The notes under the pieces are model-generated. The model saw only the letters and a list, made by a program, of their open reading frames with translations, made no database searches and was not told the DNA's origin. Position numbers and translations under genes: made by a program. Below, in pieces: positions 24,891-34,409 of a stretch of 38,083 bases of DNA. The stretch is from an uncultured Bacteroides sp. (GTDB lineage: Bacteria; Bacteroidota; Bacteroidia; Bacteroidales; Bacteroidaceae): NCBI RefSeq assembly GCF_947632445.1, contig NZ_CANRPM010000025.1, positions 1-38,083 on the forward strand, read 5' to 3'. Every line of letters starts with the position of its first letter. The stretch's first letter is position 1.

Positions 24891-27176
24891 TTAGAATATT
24901 GACAGGTTATAATAATTTGTTATTTCTTCTAATTCAGTGTATGCAAAGGCTGGATTTTCGGATAATCTAGCAAAGTCTTTGACCCTTTGCAATTCTCCTT
25001 TTAGCAAGTTACGTTCCATGTTGTAATTTTCCTCTGTTGAATCAAATTCTGGTGCTACTACAAGGTCATGGATGATTGCGATATGCTTATCGGGATGTTT
25101 TCTCAATATACGACCACGACGCTGGATAAATTGTCTTGGATTTCCTGTACTTGCACAGAAAATTGCAAGTTCGCTTCTTGGAACATCAACCCCTTCATCC
25201 AAACATTTCATGGACGTAAGCACTTCGATATCACCAGTAGAAAATTTACTCAGCACTTCGTCTCTGTTCTGAATACCAGATATGAACTTCTTTACCGTAG
25301 TTGTTGGACTAACTTCTTGAACAATTTGAGTGTATTTGTCAATCAACTTATCTACATCCATATCATCAGTTGGATTGTCGGTTGTAGCATATTGAGTGGA
25401 ACTGTCAAGTTGCATACCCTCAGGAACATAAACAAGTGTATATTTGAGACTTCCGCGTTCTTCAAAGCGTTGCCTTACGATTTGTCGGAATACTTCTTCC
25501 TTATTCTGGGCTTTATGAATGATTCTCTTACGTTTGAGTAATAGGCGCATTAGAATATCATCCACACCAGAGAAAGAACCTTCATCTATATTATAGAACT
25601 TGGCAAGCTGCAAAGAAATCTTCTTGTATTCAGCCATTTCATCCTCATTCAAGCGTACAACATGTGGAAAGTATCTATATCGACAAAGAAATCCATTGTC
25701 GATAGCTTCCTTCATAGAATACTCAAATGTATATTGGGCATCGCACCCAAAGAATTGCATAACAGCCTTGTTTCCTTTATCGTCAAATTGACGTTCGGGG
25801 GTGGCAGATAAACCAATACGGCGTAGAATCTTCACCCTATCTAACTTTGACATGATATTTGGTGCACCAATATTGTGAGCTTCATCTGCAATTAATAACA
25901 TCTGTCGCTGTATTTTCTTACTCAATGACATGAGCTGCTTAAATGTAGATTCTCTTGAGAAAGATGCATACGTGGTAATGATAATAAACGACAAAGATGA
26001 TTCATCGCTCTCGGCAAGACTCTCTTTTAGTTTTATGTCATCAATCTCTGATCTCCATCCTTGGTTTTTAGAACTCACTTTGATAATGTGGCTAAAATTG
26101 AATCGTTTACATTCATCCTCCCACTGTTCAACAAGGGTAATCGTAGGCACAAGTATCAAAGCTTGATAGAACTTAAATTTATTGTAAATCTGCAATAAGC
26201 AGTTCAGTGAGGTCAAAGTCTTTCCTGTACCAGTAGCCATTGCAAATAATCCCTTTTGTGATGCCTTCCAGTTATTGAAAGCCTCTTTTTGATATGGCCT
26301 TGGTTCAGGAAATGGAAATTGAGGAGATAGTGGTACAGACCGCTCTTCTTTAATATTCTCTTTCCCTTTATTCAAGGTATCAACTATTACTGTGACTTTG
26401 GCTTTTGCACGTTCTAAAATCCTGCGGATTGAATCCGACGTGCTATTCTCTGTCCTACTATAAAGAATACGTTGTTCATCTTCTAGAAGCTCCTTTATAT
26501 CCTTATGTTTATAGGTCTTTGTGATATGCGTGATAATTTGGTCAGCTTTAAGATACTTGACCGTATCATCTTCACCAGAGAATGTACGATTGAAATCGTT
26601 GACAATATCGTTAATACGGTTCTTGTCTCGCTCTCCATCCCAATCACAAAATGCATTGATGCTCTCAATGTTTTCTACAAGAGCCATTCTTGAGAAGTTA
26701 CATGAACCATCAAATGCCACTTTACTAATACCGTCAGAGAACATACCACATTTAGAGTGTGCTATACCATTACCAACCTTGGGTGTAATAATCTTTATTT
26801 CAATACGCTCATTTTTGATAAGCCAAGACAAGCACTCAAAAAAATGTTTATCACGCTTAGAAAGAGTATATGATATACAGTCTATTGCATTAAGGTCAAA
26901 GTACGGTGTGTTTACTTCCGATTCACCAACCACAATAGCATTGCGATCTTCCTCGGACAAAACATCGTTGATAATCAACCTCATTCTACCACCGTTATAA
27001 AGAAATGCGGCAAAACCATCAGCTAACACATTGATCGCTGATGATGAGAAGAATCCCAGTTTAATATCGAATGTTGTAGCGTTACACAATGCCTCAGAGA
27101 AGAAGCCTAGTGGCTCCCACTCTGTTCGCGACATGAAACGCCTACTGTCCGGCCATATTACATCAGTTTTCAACAT
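24891..27176 (-). CDS. PLD-nuclease/DEAD-box helicase fusion
   Basis: 761 residues in two parts. The N-terminal 200 form a phospholipase-D-like domain with H140-S-K142 and GSCNFS (157-162), the HxK...N pattern of PLD nucleases; only one copy is seen, so it may act as a dimer. The helicase follows: Q-motif region PRPYQKEAF, Walker A ATGTGKT (314-320), DEAH (431-434), LSATPER, and QRRGRILRK as the arginine-finger motif VI. This is superfamily 2, related to type I/III restriction helicases. It could unwind and cut DNA lacking the sulfur mark. It overlaps the kinase gene by 7 bp. Confidence 0.9.
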   Translation of the reverse strand: MLKTDVIWPDSRRFMSRTEWEPLGFFSEALCNATTFDIKLGFFSSSAINVLADGFAAFLYNGGRMRLIINDVLSEEDRNAIVVGESEVNTPYFDLNAIDCISYTLSKRDKHFFECLSWLIKNERIEIKIITPKVGNGIAHSKCGMFSDGISKVAFDGSCNFSRMALVENIESINAFCDWDGERDKNRINDIVNDFNRTFSGEDDTVKYLKADQIITHITKTYKHKDIKELLEDEQRILYSRTENSTSDSIRRILERAKAKVTVIVDTLNKGKENIKEERSVPLSPQFPFPEPRPYQKEAFNNWKASQKGLFAMATGTGKTLTSLNCLLQIYNKFKFYQALILVPTITLVEQWEDECKRFNFSHIIKVSSKNQGWRSEIDDIKLKESLAESDESSLSFIIITTYASFSRESTFKQLMSLSKKIQRQMLLIADEAHNIGAPNIMSKLDRVKILRRIGLSATPERQFDDKGNKAVMQFFGCDAQYTFEYSMKEAIDNGFLCRYRYFPHVVRLNEDEMAEYKKISLQLAKFYNIDEGSFSGVDDILMRLLLKRKRIIHKAQNKEEVFRQIVRQRFEERGSLKYTLVYVPEGMQLDSSTQYATTDNPTDDMDVDKLIDKYTQIVQEVSPTTTVKKFISGIQNRDEVLSKFSTGDIEVLTSMKCLDEGVDVPRSELAIFCASTGNPRQFIQRRGRILRKHPDKHIAIIHDLVVAPEFDSTEENYNMERNLLKGELQRVKDFARLSENPAFAYTELEEITNYYNLSIF

Positions 27177-28147
27177 ACAAATTTATATTTCTGCATGATG
27201 CGACTTAACTCATTAATCACATAATCAATAGATATAGGTCGTTTCTTTTTAGAATGATTGAGCATATATTTCAATACACTATATATGTCATCATGCCCAT
27301 CAAAGAAATCAGATCGGCGAATGTTTCCAATAGGTGCATTTCCTTGAAGTATATACCAAAAGACCTTTCCTAATTGAAAGACATCTGACTGGTGATCTAT
27401 ATTACAGTCAAATTTGTATTTATTATTATCTGACTGAAGATACTTATTCATAGCTTCTGGTGAAAGCCATCCTTTAGGACCAATAAAATCATTTTTCTTA
27501 TCATATATGTTGTCTTTATCACGAAATGCTATAAGCCCAAGATCACCAATCTTCCATGTATCATCAAACATGAGTATATTATCAGGTTTTAGATCTCTAT
27601 GATAATATCCTATATCTTTCAATTCTTTCAGACCATTAGCTATTTGTAGGCATAAATCTATTCTATTCCCAAATGGAATATCATTATTCTCTAAATAGTT
27701 TTTTAAATCTCCAGAAGCATAATCCATTGTGTAGAAAGGGAACAGATATGTAGGACCCTTGCCGCCTTCTTTTTTTACTTTGCAAGACAATTGACCAAAA
27801 GAAGCAATTGTAACTACATTATGAATATGGCGTTTTTTACATTCAATTAAAGCTTCAATCTCTCTATAGAAACGTTTATTGCCTTCAGATACTGAATTAT
27901 TATTATCTCTTTTATTAGAGATCTTAATAACTCTATCAGGAACAGAACTACCATCGTCTATATAATTTTGTGCTTGATATAAAGCGAATACATAAGAATT
28001 GGCACCTTTGCTATTCTTGTATCCTGGGCTGATAGAATCAACAAAATAGTCAATACCATCAATCGTAATTGCATTATTAGTGATTTCTTCGTATATACGA
28101 ATACAATTGCGATCATAGATAAATGGTGTATTTACTATCATAGTCAT
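27170..28147 (-). CDS. Hanks-type Ser/Thr protein kinase in the defence operon
   Basis: 325 residues from the ATG at 28147, 2 bp after the DUF262 stop. The catalytic set is intact: VIK with K75, an alpha-C glutamate near E96, HRDLKPDN (183-190), DLG (202-204, a common DFG variant) and SPEA (229-232) in place of APE. The glycine loop is loose (GYKNSKGANSYVFA). There is no membrane segment or sensor domain, so it is a soluble kinase of minimal size. It lies between the DUF262 and helicase genes and overlaps the latter by 7 bp, suggesting it phosphorylates a component of this system. Target unknown; kinases also occur in other defence loci such as BREX-type and Stk2. Confidence 0.9.
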   Translation of the reverse strand: MTMIVNTPFIYDRNCIRIYEEITNNAITIDGIDYFVDSISPGYKNSKGANSYVFALYQAQNYIDDGSSVPDRVIKISNKRDNNNSVSEGNKRFYREIEALIECKKRHIHNVVTIASFGQLSCKVKKEGGKGPTYLFPFYTMDYASGDLKNYLENNDIPFGNRIDLCLQIANGLKELKDIGYYHRDLKPDNILMFDDTWKIGDLGLIAFRDKDNIYDKKNDFIGPKGWLSPEAMNKYLQSDNNKYKFDCNIDHQSDVFQLGKVFWYILQGNAPIGNIRRSDFFDGHDDIYSVLKYMLNHSKKKRPISIDYVINELSRIMQKYKFVC

Positions 28148-28149
28148 AA

Positions 28150-29235
28150 TTACTTTATACAATTTACAAGTAAATACTTGTCGTATTTTTTAGTAGAAAG
28201 ATTTTCCTCAAGTTCATTTTGGGCAAAATCCATTAACTGTATTTGTTCCTCGCTCGGTGTATTTGACTCATTTGCGAGCATATTCTCAAAGAATAGCAGC
28301 CTTTTCTCCCTAGCTCGCTTTGAATTAGATTGACTTACACAATTAATAGCATATTCTTTGAACAACTCGTAGTCGTCATTTGATGGATAAATAATACCAT
28401 TATCACTTATATACAATAGAATTTTATATTGCTCTTTCAATACGATAATAGAATCATCGATATGTTTATCTATAAAACAAAATAGTGTATAAAAATCATT
28501 ACGCTGTTTGTATCTTGTTTCGTTGATTGGCTTTATGTCTTGAATAGCATTTACCCTATCAATAATATTGCAAAAACGTGTGAATTTCAATTCTGATACA
28601 TCTGATTTTATTTTGCTCTCAAACAATTCTTCTACAGCATTTCTTTTATCTGTAATACCTTTTATCAGATATGCTGCTAATTCTTCTACGAGACTTCGAT
28701 CATTCATTCTCATTACAGTCTTATCAGTAAAAATATCCAAGTCTATTAAGGGTTGATATTCGGACATTCTATTGACAAGATGCATGAAATCTGTATCATG
28801 ATAATACGCATGATTTACTTCAGAAGGATTTAACTGCACTCCTCTTTTATTAACTAAATAAAAGAACTCTTCCTTCGTTTCTGTACTACCATTGAACTCC
28901 TCCAACAGAACAACATTTATCCTATAGTTCATAAATGTGTTCTCATTGTAATCTTTATAGTAACGTTTCGAAGAATCACGAAATTCATTCTTTATAAACT
29001 TATATATTGTAATAGCACGTTGCTGACCATCAACCATTTCAAATGTATTATCCTTATTTTTCAGAATAAAGAAGTTGGGTAAAGGATAACCTTTGCGAAT
29101 AGAGTCAATTAACAATTTCTGATCCTTTGAGGACCAAATAAAGTTTCGTTGGTAAGGAGGACGGAGGTTGATTTTTTGAGATTCTATTAAATTTATCAGT
29201 TCACCAATAGTCCACTCTAAATTAGAATACTTCAT
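28150..29235 (-). CDS. DUF262 protein without a nuclease domain (SspE-like N-terminal half)
   Basis: 361 residues from the ATG at 29235. PYQR (27-30) and DGQQR (69-73) are the hallmark motifs of DUF262, a ParB/Srx-like NTPase fold. SspE and GmrSD-type restriction proteins join DUF262 to a DUF1524 HNH nuclease, but I find no HNH motif here; the C-terminal 150 residues are helical and charged. It might act as an NTP-dependent sensor or switch for the neighbouring effectors. It starts 13 bp after sspD ends and 2 bp separate it from the kinase. An upstream frame extension to 29295 overlaps sspD and is rejected. Confidence 0.87.
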   Translation of the reverse strand: MKYSNLEWTIGELINLIESQKINLRPPYQRNFIWSSKDQKLLIDSIRKGYPLPNFFILKNKDNTFEMVDGQQRAITIYKFIKNEFRDSSKRYYKDYNENTFMNYRINVVLLEEFNGSTETKEEFFYLVNKRGVQLNPSEVNHAYYHDTDFMHLVNRMSEYQPLIDLDIFTDKTVMRMNDRSLVEELAAYLIKGITDKRNAVEELFESKIKSDVSELKFTRFCNIIDRVNAIQDIKPINETRYKQRNDFYTLFCFIDKHIDDSIIVLKEQYKILLYISDNGIIYPSNDDYELFKEYAINCVSQSNSKRAREKRLLFFENMLANESNTPSEEQIQLMDFAQNELEENLSTKKYDKYLLVNCIK

Positions 29236-29248
29236 ATTATTACATTTT

Positions 29249-30349
29249 TTATATAAAACAATTCGCACAAAAGTTATCTTCATCAACATCACCAATATTG
29301 TCTGCTAATCGGCATGAGCCTGCTTGACGCTTAGCCTCTTGTTTCTTGATAGCATCCAATTTAATTTGACGGATACGCTCTGGCTTGATAAGGTCTGCCA
29401 AACTCTCATTTTGATTCCAAGTATAACCACCTTTCTCAAAATCCATTGCTTTTTGATAGAGGTCAGGATGTTGCTCGTAAAGCCATATCCATTCTATTTT
29501 TTGTTGGAAAAAGCAGAAATAGCAACCAGAACGACTACGATTGTACGTACCAATCTTTCCGTCAACTTCAAACTTAATGGGTTTGTAGTAATCAGGTATA
29601 CCGACACCACTTTCTTCAAGGATTCGGAATATGTCATCCCTCACGAGAATATCGTCATTATCAACTAATGGGAAATCGTCAAGTTTACCTACAGGATAAT
29701 CCGTAGTTTTGAGGAACTTAAATACAGCTTTATTAAATAGTTTTGTATCCAAATCTAGTAGCGAATTGGTCTTTTTACTATAATAGAAATCTTTTGTGAG
29801 AGGCTTCTCAATAATCTTCTTCGCTTCGCTCAAAGTTTCTTCATCACACAATGAAGTATATATTTCTAAGAGTTGAGCAATGTTATTGTTGCTAAGTACC
29901 TTGTTTACAACATCCACACTCCAAATATTCTTGCGAAAAGGGAATATAGCTTGAATGTTAGGTTTAGTGGAAACATACCCTTCCCGGTCTTCATCTCCAC
30001 GAATACCAACATAGGAAATTGTAGGTGCATCTCCCACAAACTTCTCCATTTCGGCTAATTTCATTTTCTGAGTGCACCAACGAGCTTGAGGCGAAGGTAA
30101 GTAGTTACCAGACGCTTTTAAAAAATGTTCAAATGGTGTTGGCTCTGGACTACCAGCAGCGGCTCTCAACATCGTTATACCACCAAGGTATGTTTCAAGA
30201 CGACTTATCAATAGTTCTGTCTCTGCCAGTTCACAGCCTGTATCAGTATTATAATACTCCAATTTCATTTGTGGATATTTGTTCTTGAGGTAAATGGCTA
30301 ATGCTGCACTGTCTTTGCCTCCTGATATACCCAATATGTGTCGTACCAT
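29249..30349 (-). CDS. sspD: SspD-like PAPS-reductase-family sulfurtransferase
   Basis: 366 residues from the ATG at 30349. SGGKDS (9-14) is the ATP pyrophosphatase loop of the PAPS reductase/DndC/SspD family, which activates the DNA backbone for sulfur insertion. YYNTDTGCELAET and GIRGDEDREGY follow in the usual order. Cysteine pairs CYFC (middle) and CANC (last residues) could hold an iron-sulfur cluster as in DndC. The gene begins 2 bp after the sspC stop. The order B-C-D matches the described single-strand DNA phosphorothioation locus. The sulfur donor would be a cysteine desulfurase encoded elsewhere, since no SspA is in the element. Confidence 0.85.
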   Translation of the reverse strand: MVRHILGISGGKDSAALAIYLKNKYPQMKLEYYNTDTGCELAETELLISRLETYLGGITMLRAAAGSPEPTPFEHFLKASGNYLPSPQARWCTQKMKLAEMEKFVGDAPTISYVGIRGDEDREGYVSTKPNIQAIFPFRKNIWSVDVVNKVLSNNNIAQLLEIYTSLCDEETLSEAKKIIEKPLTKDFYYSKKTNSLLDLDTKLFNKAVFKFLKTTDYPVGKLDDFPLVDNDDILVRDDIFRILEESGVGIPDYYKPIKFEVDGKIGTYNRSRSGCYFCFFQQKIEWIWLYEQHPDLYQKAMDFEKGGYTWNQNESLADLIKPERIRQIKLDAIKKQEAKRQAGSCRLADNIGDVDEDNFCANCFI

Positions 30350-30351
30350 AT

Positions 30352-33300
30352 TTATCGCAATTTTTCGTTCAACATTTTGAGCAATATACAAACATCTAGC
30401 TCATCGTTACCAGATAATAGTGTTTGTATCCTATTTTCAATTTCTGCAACTTCTGCAAGTTTTACTTTAGGAAGACGATAAGTCCTACTTGATTTGAAAT
30501 CACCTTTGCTAGTCGCCAATTCAAAGTTAAATGCCACTTCGTCAGTTTCATTATTAACTTCATTGAACGCTGTATATCGTTCTAGTTCTCCAAACAAGTG
30601 TGTAAGATTCGATAAAAACAAAGCTTCTTCTTTATCTTCTATAGATTCTATTTTACGGTCGAATACCACCAAACCTATTTTCTCATAAAACTCACGCTTA
30701 TTATCAGATGGAGCAAGGACTCTATCCAAAAATGATTTAGATTTAGTTGTTAACAATCCTTTGTTTATACTTGAATAACGCTGAACCAAAATCTCTTTAT
30801 ATTTTATATAGTCGTGAGGCAGTCCTAAATATCCTACCACAGCATCTTCAATACGATCTATAAACAAATCATAACAGATAACCAATTCGTGAACAGCGGT
30901 TTTGATAAGCTGCAAATACTGAGCAGCAAATTCTTCATTATGAAAATCATTGTAGCCCAAAGCTGCTGGTATATCTTCAAGAAATGCTTTGCATGGGTCT
31001 TTTGCTGTTGCTAAAACATCTCTAAATTTTGCGGTCACATCGTAATCAAATTTACGAGTAGTCTTGGCATATTTGTTCAAGCCGTTATAAAAGTTGAAGA
31101 ATGGGCGGATTGTATCCATAAGAGAATTGGATGTTATGGTTTCTCCACGCTCTTTATTCAGGAATTCTCTGTATTTATTGAATAACTCCAATTTGATACC
31201 GTTAACATCAAAAGCTTTTATCGTAAAGTCATTCAAGCGTTTCTGCAATAGCTCAAACAATTCTTTATTAATATTCAGAACAAATGTTTCGCCATTATAA
31301 AGCGCAAACTCCTGTTGCCTTACAAATAAAAAGATGGGCAACCAGAAGTCTATGACACCTTGTTTCAATTTGTATGGACGCATTTTTAATGTCTTTACTA
31401 AATCTGACAGTTTAAAGGCTTTCTCTGTACTTTTTGCTAAAAAATCAGAGCAAACAGTCCATAGCGATTGAAGATTTGGAGTAATTGGCTCTCCTAAGAT
31501 CCACAATCCATCTTCGTTTTGGCGATGGATTCCGGAACTCTTAAACAATGTATTGTATATAGTACGCTCAGGCGGATATTGGGTTGGAGAAAATCCAAAA
31601 TCTTCTTCTTGCCAATGCTCAATCATTGCATCTAACAGGTTCACTCTTGCCAAAGAAATTGCCGAGCTTATTTTCTGCTTGTTAAATAATTCATTTCTGA
31701 TGATAGGTGTTTCATTATATACTACATCGCAAACAGTAGACAGAAGTTTATTGAAATCTTTTCGACTCTTTATTATCTGTTGTTCTCCATTGAAAAACCA
31801 TTCAACCTGACCATTGGGCATTTCAACGCAACTATTAATAGCTTCATTAAGTAATTGCGCCTCAAAGGACTGTTGCTTAAGTATCTCTCCTTTTGCGATT
31901 CGGTCTTCCAACACCACATTATCAAGGAGATATTGCAGCTTCTTTATTTCATATAGGTGTCTGACAATTTTTTCTGTATCATTAAAGTAGGCATAGACTA
32001 TGGCTTTGCCTGAACTCGCAGACAACTTCAATATGCAATCTTTAATATCCTCTAAAGGGAAAATCAGGTTTATAAAGCCATCATCGTCACCTGTTGGTTC
32101 TACATCATATGGTTCATTAGAAACTACATACTGGAAATAACGAGGAGTTCCAGTCCTATAGTATGAGGCAGATGCTACGACAACGGTTTTCTTTACATAA
32201 GGAGCAATTTCTGCTGCGACCAACTTTGGTACAGGTACAATTGTGGCTGCCTTATATAGTTCATCTTCAATATTTATATCTGTACCCTCAAATAAAATGA
32301 ATTGAGATTTATATGCAGCAAAACGAATAATCTTGTTCGCGGTCAATTTCTCAATAATACCTCTTGGATTCTTTATGCCCAATGCCTTTAAAGCGTAAGT
32401 CTCCAAGAATGCTAAATCAACGACCACACCATTATAGAACAAGTTAAGCAAACCGATAGACTTAACAATTTTAAGTGCATCATCGATGTTGTTCTTATTA
32501 ATGATTCCGCTTTCTACTCGTTCTATGGCAACACGAATAGCACGCCAGTTGGTAGAGTCAAGATTTGTTTCCGCCAAAGCTGTGTAGAAGTTATATATGA
32601 CATAATCATAGACAACAGCCAAGTTATAAGTCGTTGTGTCATTTGGGAGAAAACTGTTTATTGAGTTGGATGCAGTGTCATGCAAGAAAGAAAATAGTGT
32701 TCTCTCATTCTGCCCATACCGTTGAATAGCCAGTGTCAAGCATGAAGCAGCTACCGCATCCAATGGATATAGCATCTTAGACGTTCTGACTGTCAGCGAC
32801 TCTGATATGATTTTATTTTTCTTTGCCAACGAAAATATTTCAAGGAAATTCTCTTTGGCATTATCTGTCATTGTCTTTGATTTGGTTAGACTTTCGGCTG
32901 CCAAAAACAATAGTTGTTCTACTGGCTCTGCGAAAACCAATTCTTTAAAACGCCCCTTTACCTTTAACCACTCATTTCTTTGAGTTTCTGTAAGTTTGTG
33001 AGCATAGGATCCAAAATTTTGGTGAAGTGTGGTAATAAGTATTACATTTCGAGATGAAACATTAACAAACTCTGCTAATGTCTGTAAAAAATATAGTTCT
33101 TTTTCTGGATTATTGTTGGCTGCATGTTCAAGTATCTTGCCAAATTCATCAATGAAAATAAACAAGAATTTATTCTGATCCTTTAATTTTATCAAATACC
33201 TTGTCAGTGTACTAAAAACGTTTTTGCTATCATCGGAAGGAGCAATTGACAGCTCCTTTGATAACAACGTCGAAAGAGATGAATAGTCTCCTACGATATT

Positions 33301-33561
33301 CATAAACTCAAAACTCTTGGCATCTGCAAAAACGCTTCTTTCCGATACCAATTTTGATTTATTGTTGAGTAGGTCTTGTTCTAAAGCCATTAGGAAACTA
33401 GATTTTCCTGTTCCGTATGTTCCAATTATCAAGAATGAGTGAATTCCTGATTGGAAGCTATCGACTATATTGCCATACACCTTTTGTGCATTGGGCGTAA
33501 CGATGTAATTGAAATTATCGCTCACGCCTTGGCTTATGTTTATAGATAAATTAAATTTCAT
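30352..33561 (-). CDS. sspC: SspC-like large P-loop ATPase
   Basis: 1069 residues with an N-terminal AAA-type ATPase domain: Walker A GTYGTGKS (47-54) and Walker B FIFIDEF (about 134-140), followed by a sensor-like HQNFGSYAHKL segment. The long remainder is mostly helical, with no nuclease or membrane motif that I recognise. In the SspABCD system SspC is the ATPase that works with the SspB nickase and SspD sulfurtransferase. Size, order and tight overlaps (11 bp with the DUF4007 gene, 2 bp gap to sspD) support this identity. BREX-type ATPases are another distant possibility. Confidence 0.8.
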   Translation of the reverse strand: MKFNLSINISQGVSDNFNYIVTPNAQKVYGNIVDSFQSGIHSFLIIGTYGTGKSSFLMALEQDLLNNKSKLVSERSVFADAKSFEFMNIVGDYSSLSTLLSKELSIAPSDDSKNVFSTLTRYLIKLKDQNKFLFIFIDEFGKILEHAANNNPEKELYFLQTLAEFVNVSSRNVILITTLHQNFGSYAHKLTETQRNEWLKVKGRFKELVFAEPVEQLLFLAAESLTKSKTMTDNAKENFLEIFSLAKKNKIISESLTVRTSKMLYPLDAVAASCLTLAIQRYGQNERTLFSFLHDTASNSINSFLPNDTTTYNLAVVYDYVIYNFYTALAETNLDSTNWRAIRVAIERVESGIINKNNIDDALKIVKSIGLLNLFYNGVVVDLAFLETYALKALGIKNPRGIIEKLTANKIIRFAAYKSQFILFEGTDINIEDELYKAATIVPVPKLVAAEIAPYVKKTVVVASASYYRTGTPRYFQYVVSNEPYDVEPTGDDDGFINLIFPLEDIKDCILKLSASSGKAIVYAYFNDTEKIVRHLYEIKKLQYLLDNVVLEDRIAKGEILKQQSFEAQLLNEAINSCVEMPNGQVEWFFNGEQQIIKSRKDFNKLLSTVCDVVYNETPIIRNELFNKQKISSAISLARVNLLDAMIEHWQEEDFGFSPTQYPPERTIYNTLFKSSGIHRQNEDGLWILGEPITPNLQSLWTVCSDFLAKSTEKAFKLSDLVKTLKMRPYKLKQGVIDFWLPIFLFVRQQEFALYNGETFVLNINKELFELLQKRLNDFTIKAFDVNGIKLELFNKYREFLNKERGETITSNSLMDTIRPFFNFYNGLNKYAKTTRKFDYDVTAKFRDVLATAKDPCKAFLEDIPAALGYNDFHNEEFAAQYLQLIKTAVHELVICYDLFIDRIEDAVVGYLGLPHDYIKYKEILVQRYSSINKGLLTTKSKSFLDRVLAPSDNKREFYEKIGLVVFDRKIESIEDKEEALFLSNLTHLFGELERYTAFNEVNNETDEVAFNFELATSKGDFKSSRTYRLPKVKLAEVAEIENRIQTLLSGNDELDVCILLKMLNEKLR

Positions 33562-34396
33562 CGTTGTTATAATATCTATTCAGCACTTCAAGTATATTTA
33601 ATTTCTGGAGAAATTGTACATTTCTAATTCCGCTATTATCTGTGTAGCTAATTTCTTTGGGGTATTGTTCACTTAGCGAGCGTACTACCATCAAGAAAGA
33701 AGAAGTGGGAATGCAGAATATCAATGATAGTTCTTGTAACTTATCAAAAGAAACTGTTTTGTCCTCTCCGGCTATATGAACCAATGCAAATAGAATAATC
33801 AAAGGATTAACTTGCTCTATAGAAATTTCATTGAATGAATACTTTCCTTCGTTCTCACGGAGAAGACCTAATTCTAACAAAATACTCGCATATTCTTCGT
33901 ATCCTTTCGGACTTGTCGGTGCAAGATAGTTCTGCAAAAGCACTCTTATGTCCTTCTTTACAGTATTTTCATTAAACACGTTTTTTTGTTCAGGTACATT
34001 GCACTTTCTTTTGATAAATGAAAGAACTTGTTCTTTATCAAACTCTTTCTTCTCACGTTGCAAGTCAACAAAAAACAGACGATAAATACTTGAAACCGCT
34101 GTCACTACTAACATATAGTGAAGAATCCATAGGGTGGCGTTATCTTCGGCATAAGGATCTCTTCCATCTCTATCATCAAAGAGATAATGAGCAATCTCCG
34201 TTGCCTCGTCATCATTCAAAAGACCAAATGCCCTCAGCCAAAATCTAATTGATTGAACCATGTTTTTGCCGACACCGAGTTTTACGACAGCATCAGGGTC
34301 TGTAAATCTATTACGGTCAACCAAATAATCATATCCTTTCTTTAGCCACATAGACTTACAAGGAAATGATTCGTGACCAGAAAAACAATATCTCAT
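33551..34396 (-). CDS. sspB: DUF4007 protein, SspB-like nickase
   Basis: 281 residues. The start FSGHESFPCKSMWLKKGYDYL and the block KLGVGKNMVQSIRFWLRAFG are diagnostic of DUF4007, the family of SspB, which nicks DNA for sulfur insertion in single-strand phosphorothioation. The C-terminal half is helical and includes a possible winged-helix region. It follows the toxin gene by 13 bp and overlaps sspC by 11 bp. Its presence directly before SspC and SspD types is the main reason I call the locus Ssp-like rather than Dnd-like, since Dnd systems do not use DUF4007. Confidence 0.87.
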   Translation of the reverse strand: MRYCFSGHESFPCKSMWLKKGYDYLVDRNRFTDPDAVVKLGVGKNMVQSIRFWLRAFGLLNDDEATEIAHYLFDDRDGRDPYAEDNATLWILHYMLVVTAVSSIYRLFFVDLQREKKEFDKEQVLSFIKRKCNVPEQKNVFNENTVKKDIRVLLQNYLAPTSPKGYEEYASILLELGLLRENEGKYSFNEISIEQVNPLIILFALVHIAGEDKTVSFDKLQELSLIFCIPTSSFLMVVRSLSEQYPKEISYTDNSGIRNVQFLQKLNILEVLNRYYNNDEI

Positions 34397-34409
34397 TTTA
34401 TCAATATTT

